A stretch of DNA of 64,000 nt from Dioscorea cayenensis subsp. rotundata. Taxonomy: Eukaryota > Streptophyta > Magnoliopsida > Dioscoreales > Dioscoreaceae. How positions within the stretch are numbered: the stretch's first letter is position 1; each line of letters starts with the position of its first letter. Below, piece by piece: positions 1 to 10,800 of the stretch. Under the pieces are notes generated by a model. That model saw only the letters and a list, made by a program, of their open reading frames with translations, searched no databases and was not told where the DNA came from. The stretch is taken from NCBI RefSeq assembly GCF_009730915.1, contig NC_052482.1, positions 682,001-746,000 of the forward strand, given 5' to 3'. The translations under genes and the position numbers were made by a program.

Positions 1-287
1 GTTCAATATGAGCAAAGTTCACATACGACTCAAAGTTTGAACTCAAAGTAAATTCATAGAAAAGTGTTGATTTATACTTCTATAAAATCAAAATAATTCA
101 TAAAAATAATTGGCAACACTCAAAAATCATTTAAATCAATTCTCTCCCTCCAATTTTCCAAAGTATATGTATATATACGTTAAAATACACCAAAATTAAA
201 TCAGTTGATTAAAATTAGAGTAAACTTGAGGGTGTTTTCCGAAAAATAACACACATTATCTCAAGACAGAGCTTGAGAGAGCACGCA

Positions 288-2763
288 ATGGAGGAGAAGC
301 TCTCCCAGGTTGGTCGGAAGCTCAAGCCATCGCCAATCCAAGAACTCTCCCACTTAGCGCAGCGTTGTGGAGCCATTAACCTCGCCGAGGGATTTCCCGA
401 CTTCCCTGCCCCTTTTCCGGTCAAGAACGCTGCCATCTCCGCCATTGATGCGAACCTCAATCAATCCAGGCATTCTCTCACGCAGCTCTTAAATCTTCTT
501 GTACATTTCTTCAATTCTTTCTAGTTTCTCTTGATTTTACTGTTCTTAATGTTTTTAGCCGTGAAAGTTGGTTTTCTTTGTCAATAGCCATCCAAAGGTT
601 ATCTTTTTGTTCCAATCCTGGTTGTAAATGGTGACATTCTTGGTTTTTAACGTTTAGCGGTGAAATTTGGTTTTAGGAATTTGCAAGGAGTTTGTGATTT
701 GTTGGCGACGAAGATAGAGAAAGTTATGATTTTCAGACTAACCACTTGAGACTTGCTTTCTTTTTCAGTTCTTTTTGTGACTCTATTTAAATCTTGGCCT
801 TGTTCTTGATGCTTCTGTTCTTATTTCATGCTATTAGTAGTGAAAATTGTTTTTTTTTTTTTTAAGGCATGTTGAAAGGATTGGAGATTTGTTGGCATAA
901 AGATGAAAGAAAGTTATGGCCTTTTATGCTTTTACATGAGAGTTTTTCGTTTCAGTTCTTGTTGTAACTTTATTAAGTCTGTGATTTTATTCTTGATGTT
1001 GATGTTCTTATTTTATGTTTTTACTGGTGAAAGTTGTTTTTTTTTTTCAGTCATGTGCAAGGAGTTTGTGATTTGTTGGCAAGGAAGATGAAAGAGAGTT
1101 ATGGTCTTGATACTGATCCTCTTACTGACTATGTGATTTCTTGTGGCCAGACTGAAGCATTTGCGGCAACAGTGTTTGCAAGTATGTTATTTGTTCCTTT
1201 TCATTCTTGTGTATAGTTTGTTTTTTTTAAATGTGGTATTGTGATTGATGGAAAGTGGAAACCAAAGGAAGAGAAAAACAAATGTCTTATTGCTTCTCTT
1301 TTCCTCTGTTTTTCTTCCATCTAAACACACTTTAAACGATGAAAACTCAGGACATTGGATGGCTTTGAAACAGTAATAGATCGAGGTGATGAAGTATTGT
1401 TGTTTGATCCTGCTTATGAAGCTTATGAAACAAGCATCAATCTGGCTGGAGGAGTGCCTGTGAGTTAGTTATAAAAAACTGCATAATTGGGTTTTTGATG
1501 GATTATTTACTGAATTAAATTAAAATGTCTAGACCAAATCCTTCTTGTGTTCATACTTTGGGTCAATTAAGCTTTTTGTGCTTATTCTACGCGTCTGTTG
1601 TACCACTTTCACTAATGATCTGTAAAATTGCTTCGATTAGGTCTACGTGCCACTGGATCCACCTAACTGGAGTTTAAATATGGATAAATTCATGAGATCC
1701 TTTACTACACGAACAAAAGCTGTGGTTTTGAACAGGTGAGAGGTAATCGCTTATTATGCCAATGCTTTCATTTTTCCAAGATTATGTTCTTATAGTATTC
1801 ACTCATATGATATACTCAGTTATTAGAGAAGAAGAAGAAGAAGCATTATTCTTTGTTTGTAAGTTGGCAGCATTGTCTTTTGATCCATAATAATGAAGAG
1901 CAGTTTGGAATCTAGTCTGCATAAGAATTATTTGTGTCATGAAACTTGATGTGGTTGTGTTGGTAACTTTTCTTTTACTGTGATGCACAAATTAAGAACA
2001 TATTATCTTTGTTACTATCTATGTTTTCTCATTATTCTTCTTATCCACTGATGTGCATAATGTCAGTTTAGGTAATAGTGTATTTATGATTGAAAATACA
2101 TGCATGCACTCATGTTCTATTAAAATTGTTTCAAAAATTATTCAAATAGTTACATGGCCACAACTAAGTGATTTCTTGTAATATTTCTTTTCTCATGCTT
2201 TAGAATTTGCAAAACACTAATTGGCATTGAAACAGTCCCCATAATCCAACTGGGAAAGTTTTCACCGAGGAAGAGTTTGAAGTCATTGCTGGAGCTTGCT
2301 GCAAAATGAATTGTTTTGCCATTACCGATGAAGTATGAATCATCCTTTTCATTTCTTAATACCAAGTACAAGAAGTGAATGCTCCGGTTTGCTGCAATCT
2401 TCAATATCTAAGACTTCAAAAAATATTGGAGAATTGGGAGCTGAATTAAATTTCACTGCATTTGTTGTTTTAAACACTTAATTGTAGCTGATATCTAACG
2501 CTCTAGTTCTGAAAATTTCTAAAAATCTTCTCCAATCATTTGATTCCAATTACTTCTCTATTGTCAATTTATAACTAATTTTTCCATTCAAAAAGTTGTC
2601 TATGTAATTTTTTTGGTTGAGATTATTAATATCTTGAATTTCTCCAGGTTTATGAATATATAACATATGATGATCAAAAACACATATGCCTTGCTTCTCT
2701 TCCTGGAATGCAAGAAAGAACCATTGTGACGCCCTCACTGTCCAAAAACTTTCAGTGTCACAG
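288..2763 (+). pseudogene. Kynurenine/methionine-type PLP aminotransferase, exons 1-6 only, truncated by gap
   Basis: Class I/II PLP-dependent aminotransferase of the plant kynurenine-oxoglutarate transaminase type. The exons I place are 288-469, 1051-1181, 1374-1459, 1641-1735, 2236-2332 and 2648-2763. Phases agree throughout, and joined reading gives the family blocks DRGDEVLLFDPAYEAYE, SPHNPTGK and [12 protein letters not shown]. The ATG at 288 opens MEEKLSQVGRKLK with no obvious transit peptide. The exon 1 donor is GC rather than GT. In exon 6 the SLSK motif, whose lysine binds PLP, is followed at once by an extra A in the run at about 2743-2748, which shifts the frame; the minus-strand copy lacks this base. 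The C-terminal half would lie in the N gap, so it may be missing or only unsequenced. This copy is the mirror image of 29792-32580. Confidence 0.85.
535..1105 (+). repeat. Tandem repeat in intron 1 carrying decayed copies of the exon 2 start
   Basis: Intron 1 holds successive copies of a unit that ends with a '(g/t)tgaaa(g/t)ttg' block, a T tract and an AG. Acceptor-like ends occur near 577-594, 650-676, 835-866 and 1020-1050. After two of these decoy acceptors (about 677 and 867) come sequences clearly related to the real exon 2 start at 1051: 'tgcaaggagtttgtgattt', then a GTTGGC block, then an AAAGTTATG block. Unit length is about 170-200 bp. The decoys have lost the reading frame. The same array is present in the minus-strand gene (31500-32100). 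Confidence 0.75.
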
Positions 2764-2772
2764 GTAACAATA

Positions 2773-3772
2773 NNNNNNNNNNNNNNNNNNNNNNNNNNNN
2801 NNNNNNNNNNNNNNNNNNNNNNNNNNNNNNNNNNNNNNNNNNNNNNNNNNNNNNNNNNNNNNNNNNNNNNNNNNNNNNNNNNNNNNNNNNNNNNNNNNNN
2901 NNNNNNNNNNNNNNNNNNNNNNNNNNNNNNNNNNNNNNNNNNNNNNNNNNNNNNNNNNNNNNNNNNNNNNNNNNNNNNNNNNNNNNNNNNNNNNNNNNNN
3001 NNNNNNNNNNNNNNNNNNNNNNNNNNNNNNNNNNNNNNNNNNNNNNNNNNNNNNNNNNNNNNNNNNNNNNNNNNNNNNNNNNNNNNNNNNNNNNNNNNNN
3101 NNNNNNNNNNNNNNNNNNNNNNNNNNNNNNNNNNNNNNNNNNNNNNNNNNNNNNNNNNNNNNNNNNNNNNNNNNNNNNNNNNNNNNNNNNNNNNNNNNNN
3201 NNNNNNNNNNNNNNNNNNNNNNNNNNNNNNNNNNNNNNNNNNNNNNNNNNNNNNNNNNNNNNNNNNNNNNNNNNNNNNNNNNNNNNNNNNNNNNNNNNNN
3301 NNNNNNNNNNNNNNNNNNNNNNNNNNNNNNNNNNNNNNNNNNNNNNNNNNNNNNNNNNNNNNNNNNNNNNNNNNNNNNNNNNNNNNNNNNNNNNNNNNNN
3401 NNNNNNNNNNNNNNNNNNNNNNNNNNNNNNNNNNNNNNNNNNNNNNNNNNNNNNNNNNNNNNNNNNNNNNNNNNNNNNNNNNNNNNNNNNNNNNNNNNNN
3501 NNNNNNNNNNNNNNNNNNNNNNNNNNNNNNNNNNNNNNNNNNNNNNNNNNNNNNNNNNNNNNNNNNNNNNNNNNNNNNNNNNNNNNNNNNNNNNNNNNNN
3601 NNNNNNNNNNNNNNNNNNNNNNNNNNNNNNNNNNNNNNNNNNNNNNNNNNNNNNNNNNNNNNNNNNNNNNNNNNNNNNNNNNNNNNNNNNNNNNNNNNNN
3701 NNNNNNNNNNNNNNNNNNNNNNNNNNNNNNNNNNNNNNNNNNNNNNNNNNNNNNNNNNNNNNNNNNNNNNNN
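2773..3772. other. Assembly gap, 1000 N
   Basis: Exactly 1000 N, so probably a fixed-size placeholder. It separates the aminotransferase exons on the left from a tandem-repeat array on the right. Any reading frame drawn across it is meaningless. Confidence 0.99.
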
Positions 3773-4417
3773 GTCTTGATACTCTTGAGGTGGATAGGAG
3801 AGAAAAAAAAAATTATAAAAATCTCCTCTTGAAGCCTACCATGAGGTCTTAACACTCATGGGGTAGATAGGAGAGAAGGAAAATTTATGAAAAATCTCTT
3901 TCAATCCGAACATGAGGTTTTGAAGCTCATGGGGGTGGACAAGAGAGAGATTATAAAAAAATCTCCTCGTAAAGCCGGCCATGAGGTCTTAACACTCATG
4001 AGAACGGAGGAAAAATTTATAAAAAAAAATTCTTTCAAGCCTACCATGAGGTCTTAACACTCATGGGGGGTGGATAGGAGAGAAAAAATTTATAAAAAAT
4101 CTCCTCTTGAAGTGGAGGAAAAATTTATAAAAAAATTCTCTTTCAAGCCTACCATGAGGTCTTGACACTCATGGGGGTGGAGAAAAAAATTATAAAAATT
4201 CTCTTTGAAGCCTACAATAAGCTTTTGACACTCATGGGGGTGGATGAAATTATAAAAAAAAAATCTCTTTGAAGTCTACCATGGGGTCTTGACACTTATG
4301 AGAGTGGAGGGAAAAATTTATAAAATTTTCTTTAAAGCCTACTATGAAGTCTTGACACTCATGGAGGTAGAGGAAAAAGTGTATGAAAAATTTCTTTGAA
4401 ACTTACCATGAGGTCTT
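3773..4417. repeat. Tandem array of about 75-85 bp units, left part
   Basis: Repeated units contain 'catgaggtcttgacactcat', a G run, 'gtgga', 'gagaaaaaaatttataaaaa' and 'tctcctttgaagcctac'. At least seven degenerate copies precede the copia insertion. The array starts at the gap edge, so its full length is unknown; it probably caused the gap. It resumes at 9443. Confidence 0.85.
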
Positions 4418-4545
4418 TGTTAGGGAATACAGCTGTATATCTATATTTGTATAGCTACCTTATTTATATAACTGTGTATCTATATATACCTTGTACATTG
4501 TAGGTTTTGTGTAATGAAAAATTGATTAATCTTTTCCACCTAACA
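4418..4545 (+). repeat. Copia-1 5' LTR
   Basis: Starts TGTTAGGG and ends CCTAACA, with the usual TG...CA ends. It is 128 bp, very short for a plant copia LTR. It contains 'tatatctatatttgtatag', a possible TATA region. Matched by the 3' LTR at 9298-9437. Confidence 0.92.
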
Positions 4546-4560
4546 TGGGATCAGAGAGGT
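4546..4560 (+). promoter_or_regulatory. Primer-binding site (initiator tRNA-Met type)
   Basis: 'tgggatcagagaggt' follows the LTR directly. It resembles TGGTATCAGAGC, the complement of the initiator tRNA-Met 3' end used by most plant copia elements. The sister element at 56874 has the better match 'tggtatcagagagg'. Confidence 0.8.
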
Positions 4561-4579
4561 TTTTCTCAACCTAATTTTT

Positions 4580-5040
4580 CCGCGTCGCCGTCCTCGATCC
4601 GTGTGTGCCGTCTCGATCCGCGCGCGCCACCCTCGGCAGTCGTGCCCGCCGCAGCGTCCAGCGCCGCCACGCGCCCTCGGCCTCTGCCTGTGGCCGCGCC
4701 TCGACTCTCGCCACCGTAGCGCCCGTCTCGGCCTCGCCCCGGCAGCCCGGCATACCTCGGCCCGTACCCGCCCGTAGCCCGCCCGCCGTCCGCAGCAGCG
4801 TCCCAGCGCCTCTCGCCGGCGCGACCGACCGCTTCGCCGCCCAGCAGCGTGCCGCCCGGCCACAGCGTCCCGTAGCGCCCTCGCCCGGCGCCCAGCCGCC
4901 CGCCGCCCAGTATGTCCCCAGCGTAGCGCGTCCCACGCGCGCCCGCCCAGCCGTCCTCGGCCCTCGCGCGATGCCCGTGTTGCCCGCCAGCCACGCGTAC
5001 GCCCTCGACCCGCGGTGTGTTTTCCATGGCCTCTGCCCAG
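4580..5040 (+). other. GC-rich leader of copia-1
   Basis: About 460 bp made almost entirely of C- and G-rich, CpG-rich words, in sharp contrast to the AT-rich surroundings. Several frames are open on both strands only because AT-rich stop codons cannot occur, so I do not call a gene here. An ATG at 5026 opens MASAQVSYLPKGETSC, which may be the gag start. The deleted sister copy lacks this segment. Confidence 0.6.
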
Positions 5041-6000
5041 GTTTCTTATCTGCCAAAAGGCGAGACGTCATGCTCGATGGCAGAGTATAAAAGCATGGTT
5101 GTCCACTTTACGTGTGCTCAGCCGCGGACTTAATCTTTGGGATCATGTTGATGGTACGCGTCGAGTCTCTAGTTTCTTCTAGTACCGCCTCTTACGGCTC
5201 CTCTTACGTCTCGATTACGGTAGCGTCCTCTTCCACGTCTCTCGACTTGCTCGAGTGGGCGAGGATGATCTTTCGTACCATTGCTATCATCTGTCAGTCC
5301 TGTGAGCTTCCTATTGGCTTGGCTGTTTGTGATCTTTCTGACCCAGGCGATTTGGGATCACTCTGGCGCACTCTATCTTCCTTCCGGTCGGGCGTTGCGC
5401 TACTCCTTGCCTACGAGACTCTCACATCTACCTGCTCGGTGAGGGCGTGCGTCTCGAGTTCTTCTTGGTGCTCGAGTGATTTATGGCGTCGGTGTGATGA
5501 GATGACACCCTCTCCTTCTCCAGGCACTGTGCGATGTCTTGCCATTGCTCGGGATCGTGATTATCTTCGCATTTATGAGTTTCTCATGCGTCTTCGCCAC
5601 GAGTTCGAGCCGTTCGGGCTCGGCACTCTTGCCGGGTTACACCTCATACGCTAGTGATACTCGGCATATGTGCTTGCGAGGAGACTGCGTCTTCGGTCCT
5701 TAGATGTGGTTCCACCACTGCCGCTCCTCACTCGTTCTTCTTTGCTCCCAGTGAGAACCTAGTGTCAGACCATTGCTCTTTTTGATGCCGTCTCACGGTC
5801 TTAGCGCTCTTGTCGTCCTCATCTCGGTCTCGGGGGACCGGTTTCTAGTGCAGCCTCCTCGGCGAGTCGGGTTCGGTGTCATTCTTGCCATGCTCGACCA
5901 TATTCGTCTGAGTGTTACAAGCTCCGGTAGGCTCGGATGATAGCTACGTGTACGCCTGACCCCCCTCCCTCGGCTACTCAAAGTGGTCCGTTGTCTGGCT
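5026..6000 (+). pseudogene. Copia-1 gag-like region, frameshifted
   Basis: Frames are broken, but a stretch near 5560-5625 reads YEFLMRLRHEFEPF, close to the conserved gag (UBN2-type) pattern of plant copia elements. The preceding part is Ser-rich. No CCHC zinc knuckle could be recovered with confidence. Gag would form the nucleocapsid-like particle for the element RNA. Limits are approximate. Confidence 0.55.
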
Positions 6001-6536
6001 GGCCGGTTTCGACTAACTTATTCGGCGACTTTCGAGTCGAGATATCTCCCTTCTTCAGCTGATACTCACTCGGGATGCCTCAGGCGTCTCCGCTCACCCA
6101 TCGATCGCCTCCGCCCCTACGGTGTTCTTCGTCCTCTTGGTTTACTTGACTCTGAGCTTCTTTTTCATATGACCTATGATGCTACCCACCTTCACTCTCT
6201 TCACCCTTTTTCTTCCGTTCTTCGTGTCATTATTGCTAATGGCACGACACTCCATGTTCCTAGTCATGGCCTCTTACACACCACTCATTTTCATATTCCT
6301 GATGTTGTCTTTGTACCACAGCTCTAAGAACCTTATTTCTGCTAGCCAACTTGCTTCTCTTTGCTATCTTGTTATTTTTTATGAGTTTGGTTGTCGTGTG
6401 CAGGATCGTCTTACAGGGACCCTCATTGGAGCTGGCCATTGCCATAGTGGGGTGTATGTGCTCGATCATCTTTGTCTTCCATCCTCTTCTACATTACCAG
6501 CAGCCTCTATTTATTGTTTTTCTACTGTTCGTTTCT

Positions 6537-7170
6537 ATCGATGGCATCATCGGCTTAGCCATCCCTAGTGGTTCTTATCTGTTTTCTCTTATTCATCGAG
6601 GCGTTTTAGGTGCGTGTTTTAGTTGATAATTCTCATTCTTGTTCGGGTTGTAAGCTTGGCAACAGCCTACAACTCCCGTATCCTTCCGAGTGTGTCTAGA
6701 GTGCGGGTCTCCGTTTGAATTAGTTCATTCGGATGTTTGGGTCCTGCCCCGTTTGTTTCCAAAGGTGGACATCGTTATTATGTTATTTTTTATGATGATT
6801 TCTCTCGTTACACTTGGATTTATTTTATGTTCTCTCGTTCTGAGTTTTTAAAGGTTTATATTGATTTCTCTAATATGGTGCGTACCCAATTTTCTGCCAC
6901 CATTCGTACTTTTCCGCTCCGATTCGTGAGGGAATATCTTTTCTCATGAGTTTCGTGAGGTTCTTGCCTCCCACGGCACTCTTCCTCGACTCTCTTGTCC
7001 CGGTGCCCATGCTCGAATGGCACTGCTGAAAAGGAAACTGTCGTCATATTCTTAAAACCGCTCGTACTCTTCTCATTGCCTCCCATGTTCCTCACTTTTG
7101 AGAGTCTGTCTCATCGTTGTTTACCTCATCAATCTTCAACCCTCTTCCTTTCTTGAGGGTTGTAGTCCAG
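6537..7170 (+). pseudogene. Copia-1 integrase region, frameshifted
   Basis: The GAG-pre-integrase motif WHHRLSHP lies near 6543-6566. The core begins [20 protein letters not shown] near 6727 and continues [13 protein letters not shown]. The second part (SDS-stop-GEYLS, then SHGTLPRLSCPGAHA, NGTAEKE and RHILKTARTLL) needs several frame changes between 6900 and 7080. Integrase inserts element cDNA into the chromosome; this copy could not make an intact one as assembled. Confidence 0.8.
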
Positions 7171-7719
7171 GGGAATGTTTTTCCTCCAGCCCACCATGTT
7201 ATTCTCATCTTCGTGTGTTTGGTTGTTTGTGTTATGTCCTCCTTATGCCTCGAGAGCGGACTAAACTTTCCGCTTTCGACCGTTCCTTTGTGTCTTCCTT
7301 GGTTATAGTCTTGAGCACAAAAGGCTATCGGTGTTATGATCTCGTACACGTCGCCTCCGTATCTCGCGTGATGTCTCTTTTGTTGAGGATCGTCCTTTCT
7401 TTGTCCCTTTCCCTTCCTCTTCTTCTCACTCCTCTACTACATCGACCGATGTTCAGTTTCTCATTGTGTCCTCACCACCTCCTCTGTCTCCACCTCCACC
7501 TGTATCTCATCCATCCTCTCCTCCATCTGCTTTCACCGCTGATCGTTGATCCTCCCGTCCATGTTTCTATTCCCGCTCCTCCTCTTCCCGAAAGGGAGCC
7601 ACCCCCAGCGCCAACGGTTTCCTCCGATGTGTTCCTCAGCGGATGATCCCCCGCACGTCGTTATCCTCTTCGTGATCGCTCATCCCCACGATCGCCTTTA
7701 ATCTTGCCTCTCGCCTCTT

Positions 7720-8411
7720 GACCTACCTATTTTTCCCTCCAATGGCCCTCCAGAGCCATTTTTCTTACCGAGAGGCTGTCAAAAATACACGAGTGGCAAG
7801 CTCGCTATGTCTCTGCCGAGTTGGGCGCTCGAGCGCACCTCTACATGGGATTTGGTTCCTCTTCCTCCTGGTGTTGTTCCCATTACCTGCAAGTGGGTCT
7901 ATAAAGTCAAGACTCGCTTGGACGGTTACAGCAAGCGTGCAAGGCTCGCCTTGTTGCTCGTGGTTTTCAGCAGGAGCAGGGACGAGATTATGATGAGACT
8001 TTTGCTCCCGTCGCTCATATGACTACCATTCGAGCTCTCATTGTTGTAGCTGTTGTTCGATGATGGTCCCTCTTTCAGCTTGATGTGAAGAATGCTTTTC
8101 TTCACGGGGATCTTCAGCAGGAGGTTTAAATGCATCCTCCCCCTGGTTTTTCTTCTCCTTCTGGTTTGGTCTGTCGCCTTCGGAAGGCTCTTTATGGTCT
8201 CAAATAGGCTCCTCGGGCTTGGTTTGAGCGTTTCAGTTCTACTGTGGCTGCTGCTGGTTTTCAGCCTAGTCCGCATGATCCCACTTTGTTTGTGCACTCT
8301 TCCTCTTGTGGTCGGACTTTGTTGTTGCTTTATGTGGATGATATGATCATCACTGGTGATGATCCTGCTCATGTGGATTTTGTCAAGCATCACCTTCAGC
8401 AACATTTCTAG
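7720..8411 (+). pseudogene. Copia-1 reverse transcriptase region, frameshifted
   Basis: Matches the open frame of copia-2 base for base over long stretches: [35 protein letters not shown] and LLLYVDDMIITGDD. The catalytic YVDD (8331-8342) is intact here, unlike copia-2. The frame is broken several times, and a TAG at 8409-8411 precedes MTDLGRLSYFLG. Confidence 0.85.
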
Positions 8412-8639
8412 ATGACTGATCTTGGTCGATTGAGCTATTTTTTGGGCATTGAGGTCACTTCTACTTCTACTGGTTTTCAGTTGTCCCAGAGACGTTACAC
8501 ATCCGATATCCTCGCTGCAGGCGGCTCTCTCGACTCTTGTCTGTCGAACCACTCCTATGGAGCTACATCTTCGATTGCGTCTTTCGATGAGGGGACTCCC
8601 TTACCGATCCAGACACGCTATCGTCACTTGGTTGGGAGT

Positions 8640-9240
8640 CCGGTCTATCTTACCCTCACTCGTCCGGACATTGCTTATCTCTGTGCATGTTTTTGAGTCG
8701 GTTTGTTAGTGCACCTACTTCTATTCACTATGCCCATCTTTTGAGGCTTTTGCGCTATCTTCGAGCGACTCCCTCTCGAGGCCTTCTTTTCTCTCAGCAC
8801 AGTTCTCTGGAGCTTCGTTCTTATTCTGATGCTACTTGGGCTAGTGATCCATCTGATCGTCATTCTGTTACTGGCTTCTGTTTGTTCTTGGGCTCTTCTC
8901 TCATTGCTTGAAGTCCAAGAAGCAACCTGGTGTTCTCGGTCTAGCACGAGCGAGCTTCGCTGACCATGGCTACTACTTCACGAGGAGATTGTTTGGTTGC
9001 GTTGGCTTTTTGCATGATCTTGGTGTTGTCTCGCATGCTCCTACTCCTCTACATTGTGGCAACACCGGTGCCATTCAGATCACTTTGAATCCTGTCAAGC
9101 ATTCCCTCTCCAAGCATATTGATGTTGATGCTTTCTTCTTGCGTGATCAGTACAGCAAAGGCATTCTGGCTCCCCAGTTTGTTCCTTCTAAGCGTCAGCT
9201 TGCGGATCTGTTTACTAAATTTCAAACACAGGCACAACAT
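8640..9240 (+). pseudogene. Copia-1 RNase H region, frameshifted
   Basis: Readable pieces are YSDATWASDPSDRHSVTG, a broken SKKQPGV...STEAE region, LHCGNTGAIQITLNPVKHS, then FFLRDQYSKGIL and QLADLFTK. These are in the order of a copia RNase H. Several one-base shifts separate them. The domain degrades element RNA during reverse transcription. Confidence 0.85.
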
Positions 9241-9285
9241 GATTTTCTCTTGTCCAAACTCTCGATGTTTGATCCCCCGTGAGTT

Positions 9286-9297
9286 TGTGGGGGGGGG
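9286..9297 (+). promoter_or_regulatory. Copia-1 polypurine tract
   Basis: A G-rich run ('gtggggggggg') ends directly at the 3' LTR start. This is the expected plus-strand primer position. The sister element has the same tract at 58572-58580. Confidence 0.8.
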
Positions 9298-9437
9298 TGT
9301 TAGGGAATACAGCTGTGTATACAGCTATATATCTATATTTGTATAGCTACCTTATTTATATAACTGTGTATCTATATATACCTTGTACATTGTAGGTTTT
9401 GTGTAATGAAAAATTGATTAATCTTTTCCACCTAACA
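9298..9437 (+). repeat. Copia-1 3' LTR
   Basis: TGTTAGGG...CCTAACA, 140 bp. It differs from the 5' LTR by a short 'gtatacagctat' expansion and is otherwise the same. GTCTT follows at 9438-9442. Confidence 0.92.
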
Positions 9438-9442
9438 GTCTT

Positions 9443-9990
9443 GACACTCATGTGGGTGGATAAAAACTTATGAAAACTCTTTGAAGCTTACTGTAAGGGT
9501 TCTACCCCTTGGTGGCATGACGAGCGCCATGCGGTGGATCATTGGTGCGATCTGGAGCGATGTGACACTTACCATGGTGTCTTGACACTTATGGGGGGTG
9601 GATGAAAAAAATTATGAGATATTGTGAAACTCACTTTGAGGTCTCTCGACACTCATTAGAGTAAAAGAGAAAAAAAAGAAAGGAGTTGATGAAAACTTTT
9701 TGTAAAGACTTTTGATACTCACTTTGAGATTTCTCGACACTCATTGGAGTAAAAAAAGAAAAAAAAAAAGATTTGAGGTGAAAATGTTTTGAGATGAAAA
9801 TGTTTAATTCTTCTGAAACTCATTATTAGGTCTCATGTTTGATACTCACAAGGGTGATGAACATTTTTAAATGTTCTCTACAAAGCCAACCATGAGGTCC
9901 CATGCTTGACGCTCACGTATAGGGGTAATGGGAACCATTTGAAGTTTTCTCTTCAAACCCACTTTAAGGTCATATGCTCGACACTCATAT
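9443..9990. repeat. Tandem array, right part (continuation of 3773-4417)
   Basis: The unit interrupted by copia-1 resumes as 'gtcttgacactcatgtgggt'. Degenerate copies with 'gaggtc', 'cgacactcat' and A-rich spacers continue to about 9990, becoming more diverged. Confidence 0.75.
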
Positions 9991-10019
9991 GAGTGTTGAA
10001 AACTTTCAATTATGTTGGT

Positions 10020-10800
10020 CGGTCATAGAGGTTAATAAGATAAGTCTTTTGATGACTTAGTCGATGAAAATCAAGTTTGTAATGTCAAGTTAATGACTTG
10101 ATTATGTGAGAGGTCACAACTTGAAGAAATGATGGTCAAAGCTAAAAAGCATGGAAAAGCCAAGACCTAAATATTTCATACAAATGACAAATGCAACTTT
10201 GAAGTCTCAAGACGCGAAGAAGTCAAAAACCTAAGAAGTTCCACAAATCGGAGACCTAAAGATTTCATAAGCATAAAGCGACGAAGTCTTCAACAATAAA
10301 AAAAACAAAGATGATTAAATAAGTAACTCATAAATGTATAGTAGCCATAGCTTGAGAGTTATGTGATATGTCAAGATGCAAACGCACATATAAAATAAAA
10401 AAAATAATAAAAAAGGCAACAATTACTGAGCTAAAAGGGTCTTCCAATATGCTTTTAGCAAAGAAGTCAAAAACGTCAACCAAGTCATGCAAATAAAAAA
10501 ACAGAGTTTGAAAAGCAAAATAAAAAATAATTCTCTTAATAGTCTTGTAATTGTATGCCCTTTGAAATCAATGAAATTTAATTTTATGTTTGCTCGATTA
10601 TTTCTTATTCACACTTGTTTCTTAATCGGAGGTTCTCACAACCAAGTCTGGGGTAATTAACATTAGGGTTTATCCCTAATGGAAGTCATGGACCTACAGT
10701 CCCTTGAAGTCTCTAAAAAAAAAAAAATTTTAATTTGTGATCTATCATCTTTAACCGGTTGACCCTGATTAAAAGCCGGATAAGAATAAAGGACCCCACG
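10020..10800 (+). repeat. Dispersed non-coding repeat, possible LTR end
   Basis: The segment from about 10590 to 10800 ('acttgtttcttaatcggagg', 'attaacattagggtttatcc', 'aatggaagtcatgg', 'ttaaccggttgaccctgatt') is a diverged inverted match of 49590-49790. The preceding part has phrases such as 'gaagtcaaaaacctaagaag' that match the 50030-50370 array in reverse. The two copies look like the same end of one repeat family. No coding frame seen. Confidence 0.55.

Larger units (their letters stand above)
1..2772. repeat. Left arm of a large inverted duplication (partner 29792-32580)
   Basis: The whole first contig, including upstream DNA, exons, introns and intron repeats, is the reverse complement of 29792-32580. 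Base 1 matches about base 32580, so the true left limit lies outside the window. The right limit is the gap. The differences I saw are mainly one-base homopolymer indels plus scattered substitutions. Confidence 0.9.
4418..9437 (+). mobile_element. Ty1-copia LTR retrotransposon, 5.0 kb, short LTRs
   Basis: A complete element in structure. It has a 128-bp 5' LTR, a primer-binding site, a GC-rich leader, gag-like sequence, integrase, reverse transcriptase and RNase H in copia order, a polypurine tract and a 140-bp 3' LTR. The target duplication GTCTT (4413-4417 and 9438-9442) is perfect and interrupts a tandem-repeat unit. Apart from one ~12-bp expansion near 9313-9324, the two LTRs are identical by eye, so the insertion looks recent. 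The coding region is nevertheless full of frameshifts and stops, for example a TGA inside the integrase SDS-GEY motif near 6920 and a TAG at 8409. A second copy lies at 56736-58706. Confidence 0.93.

Noticed and set aside
1803-2404. Minus-strand frames of 61-84 codons inside the first aminotransferase gene
   Set aside because: Shadows of introns and exon 5.
2686-3855. Long frames running through the first N gap on both strands
   Set aside because: They exist only because N gives no stop codons. Real sequence in them is exon 6 on one side and repeat on the other.
4540-5090. Overlapping 107-166-codon frames on both strands in the GC-rich leader
   Set aside because: Composition excludes stops in all frames, there is no family likeness, and the sister element lacks the segment.
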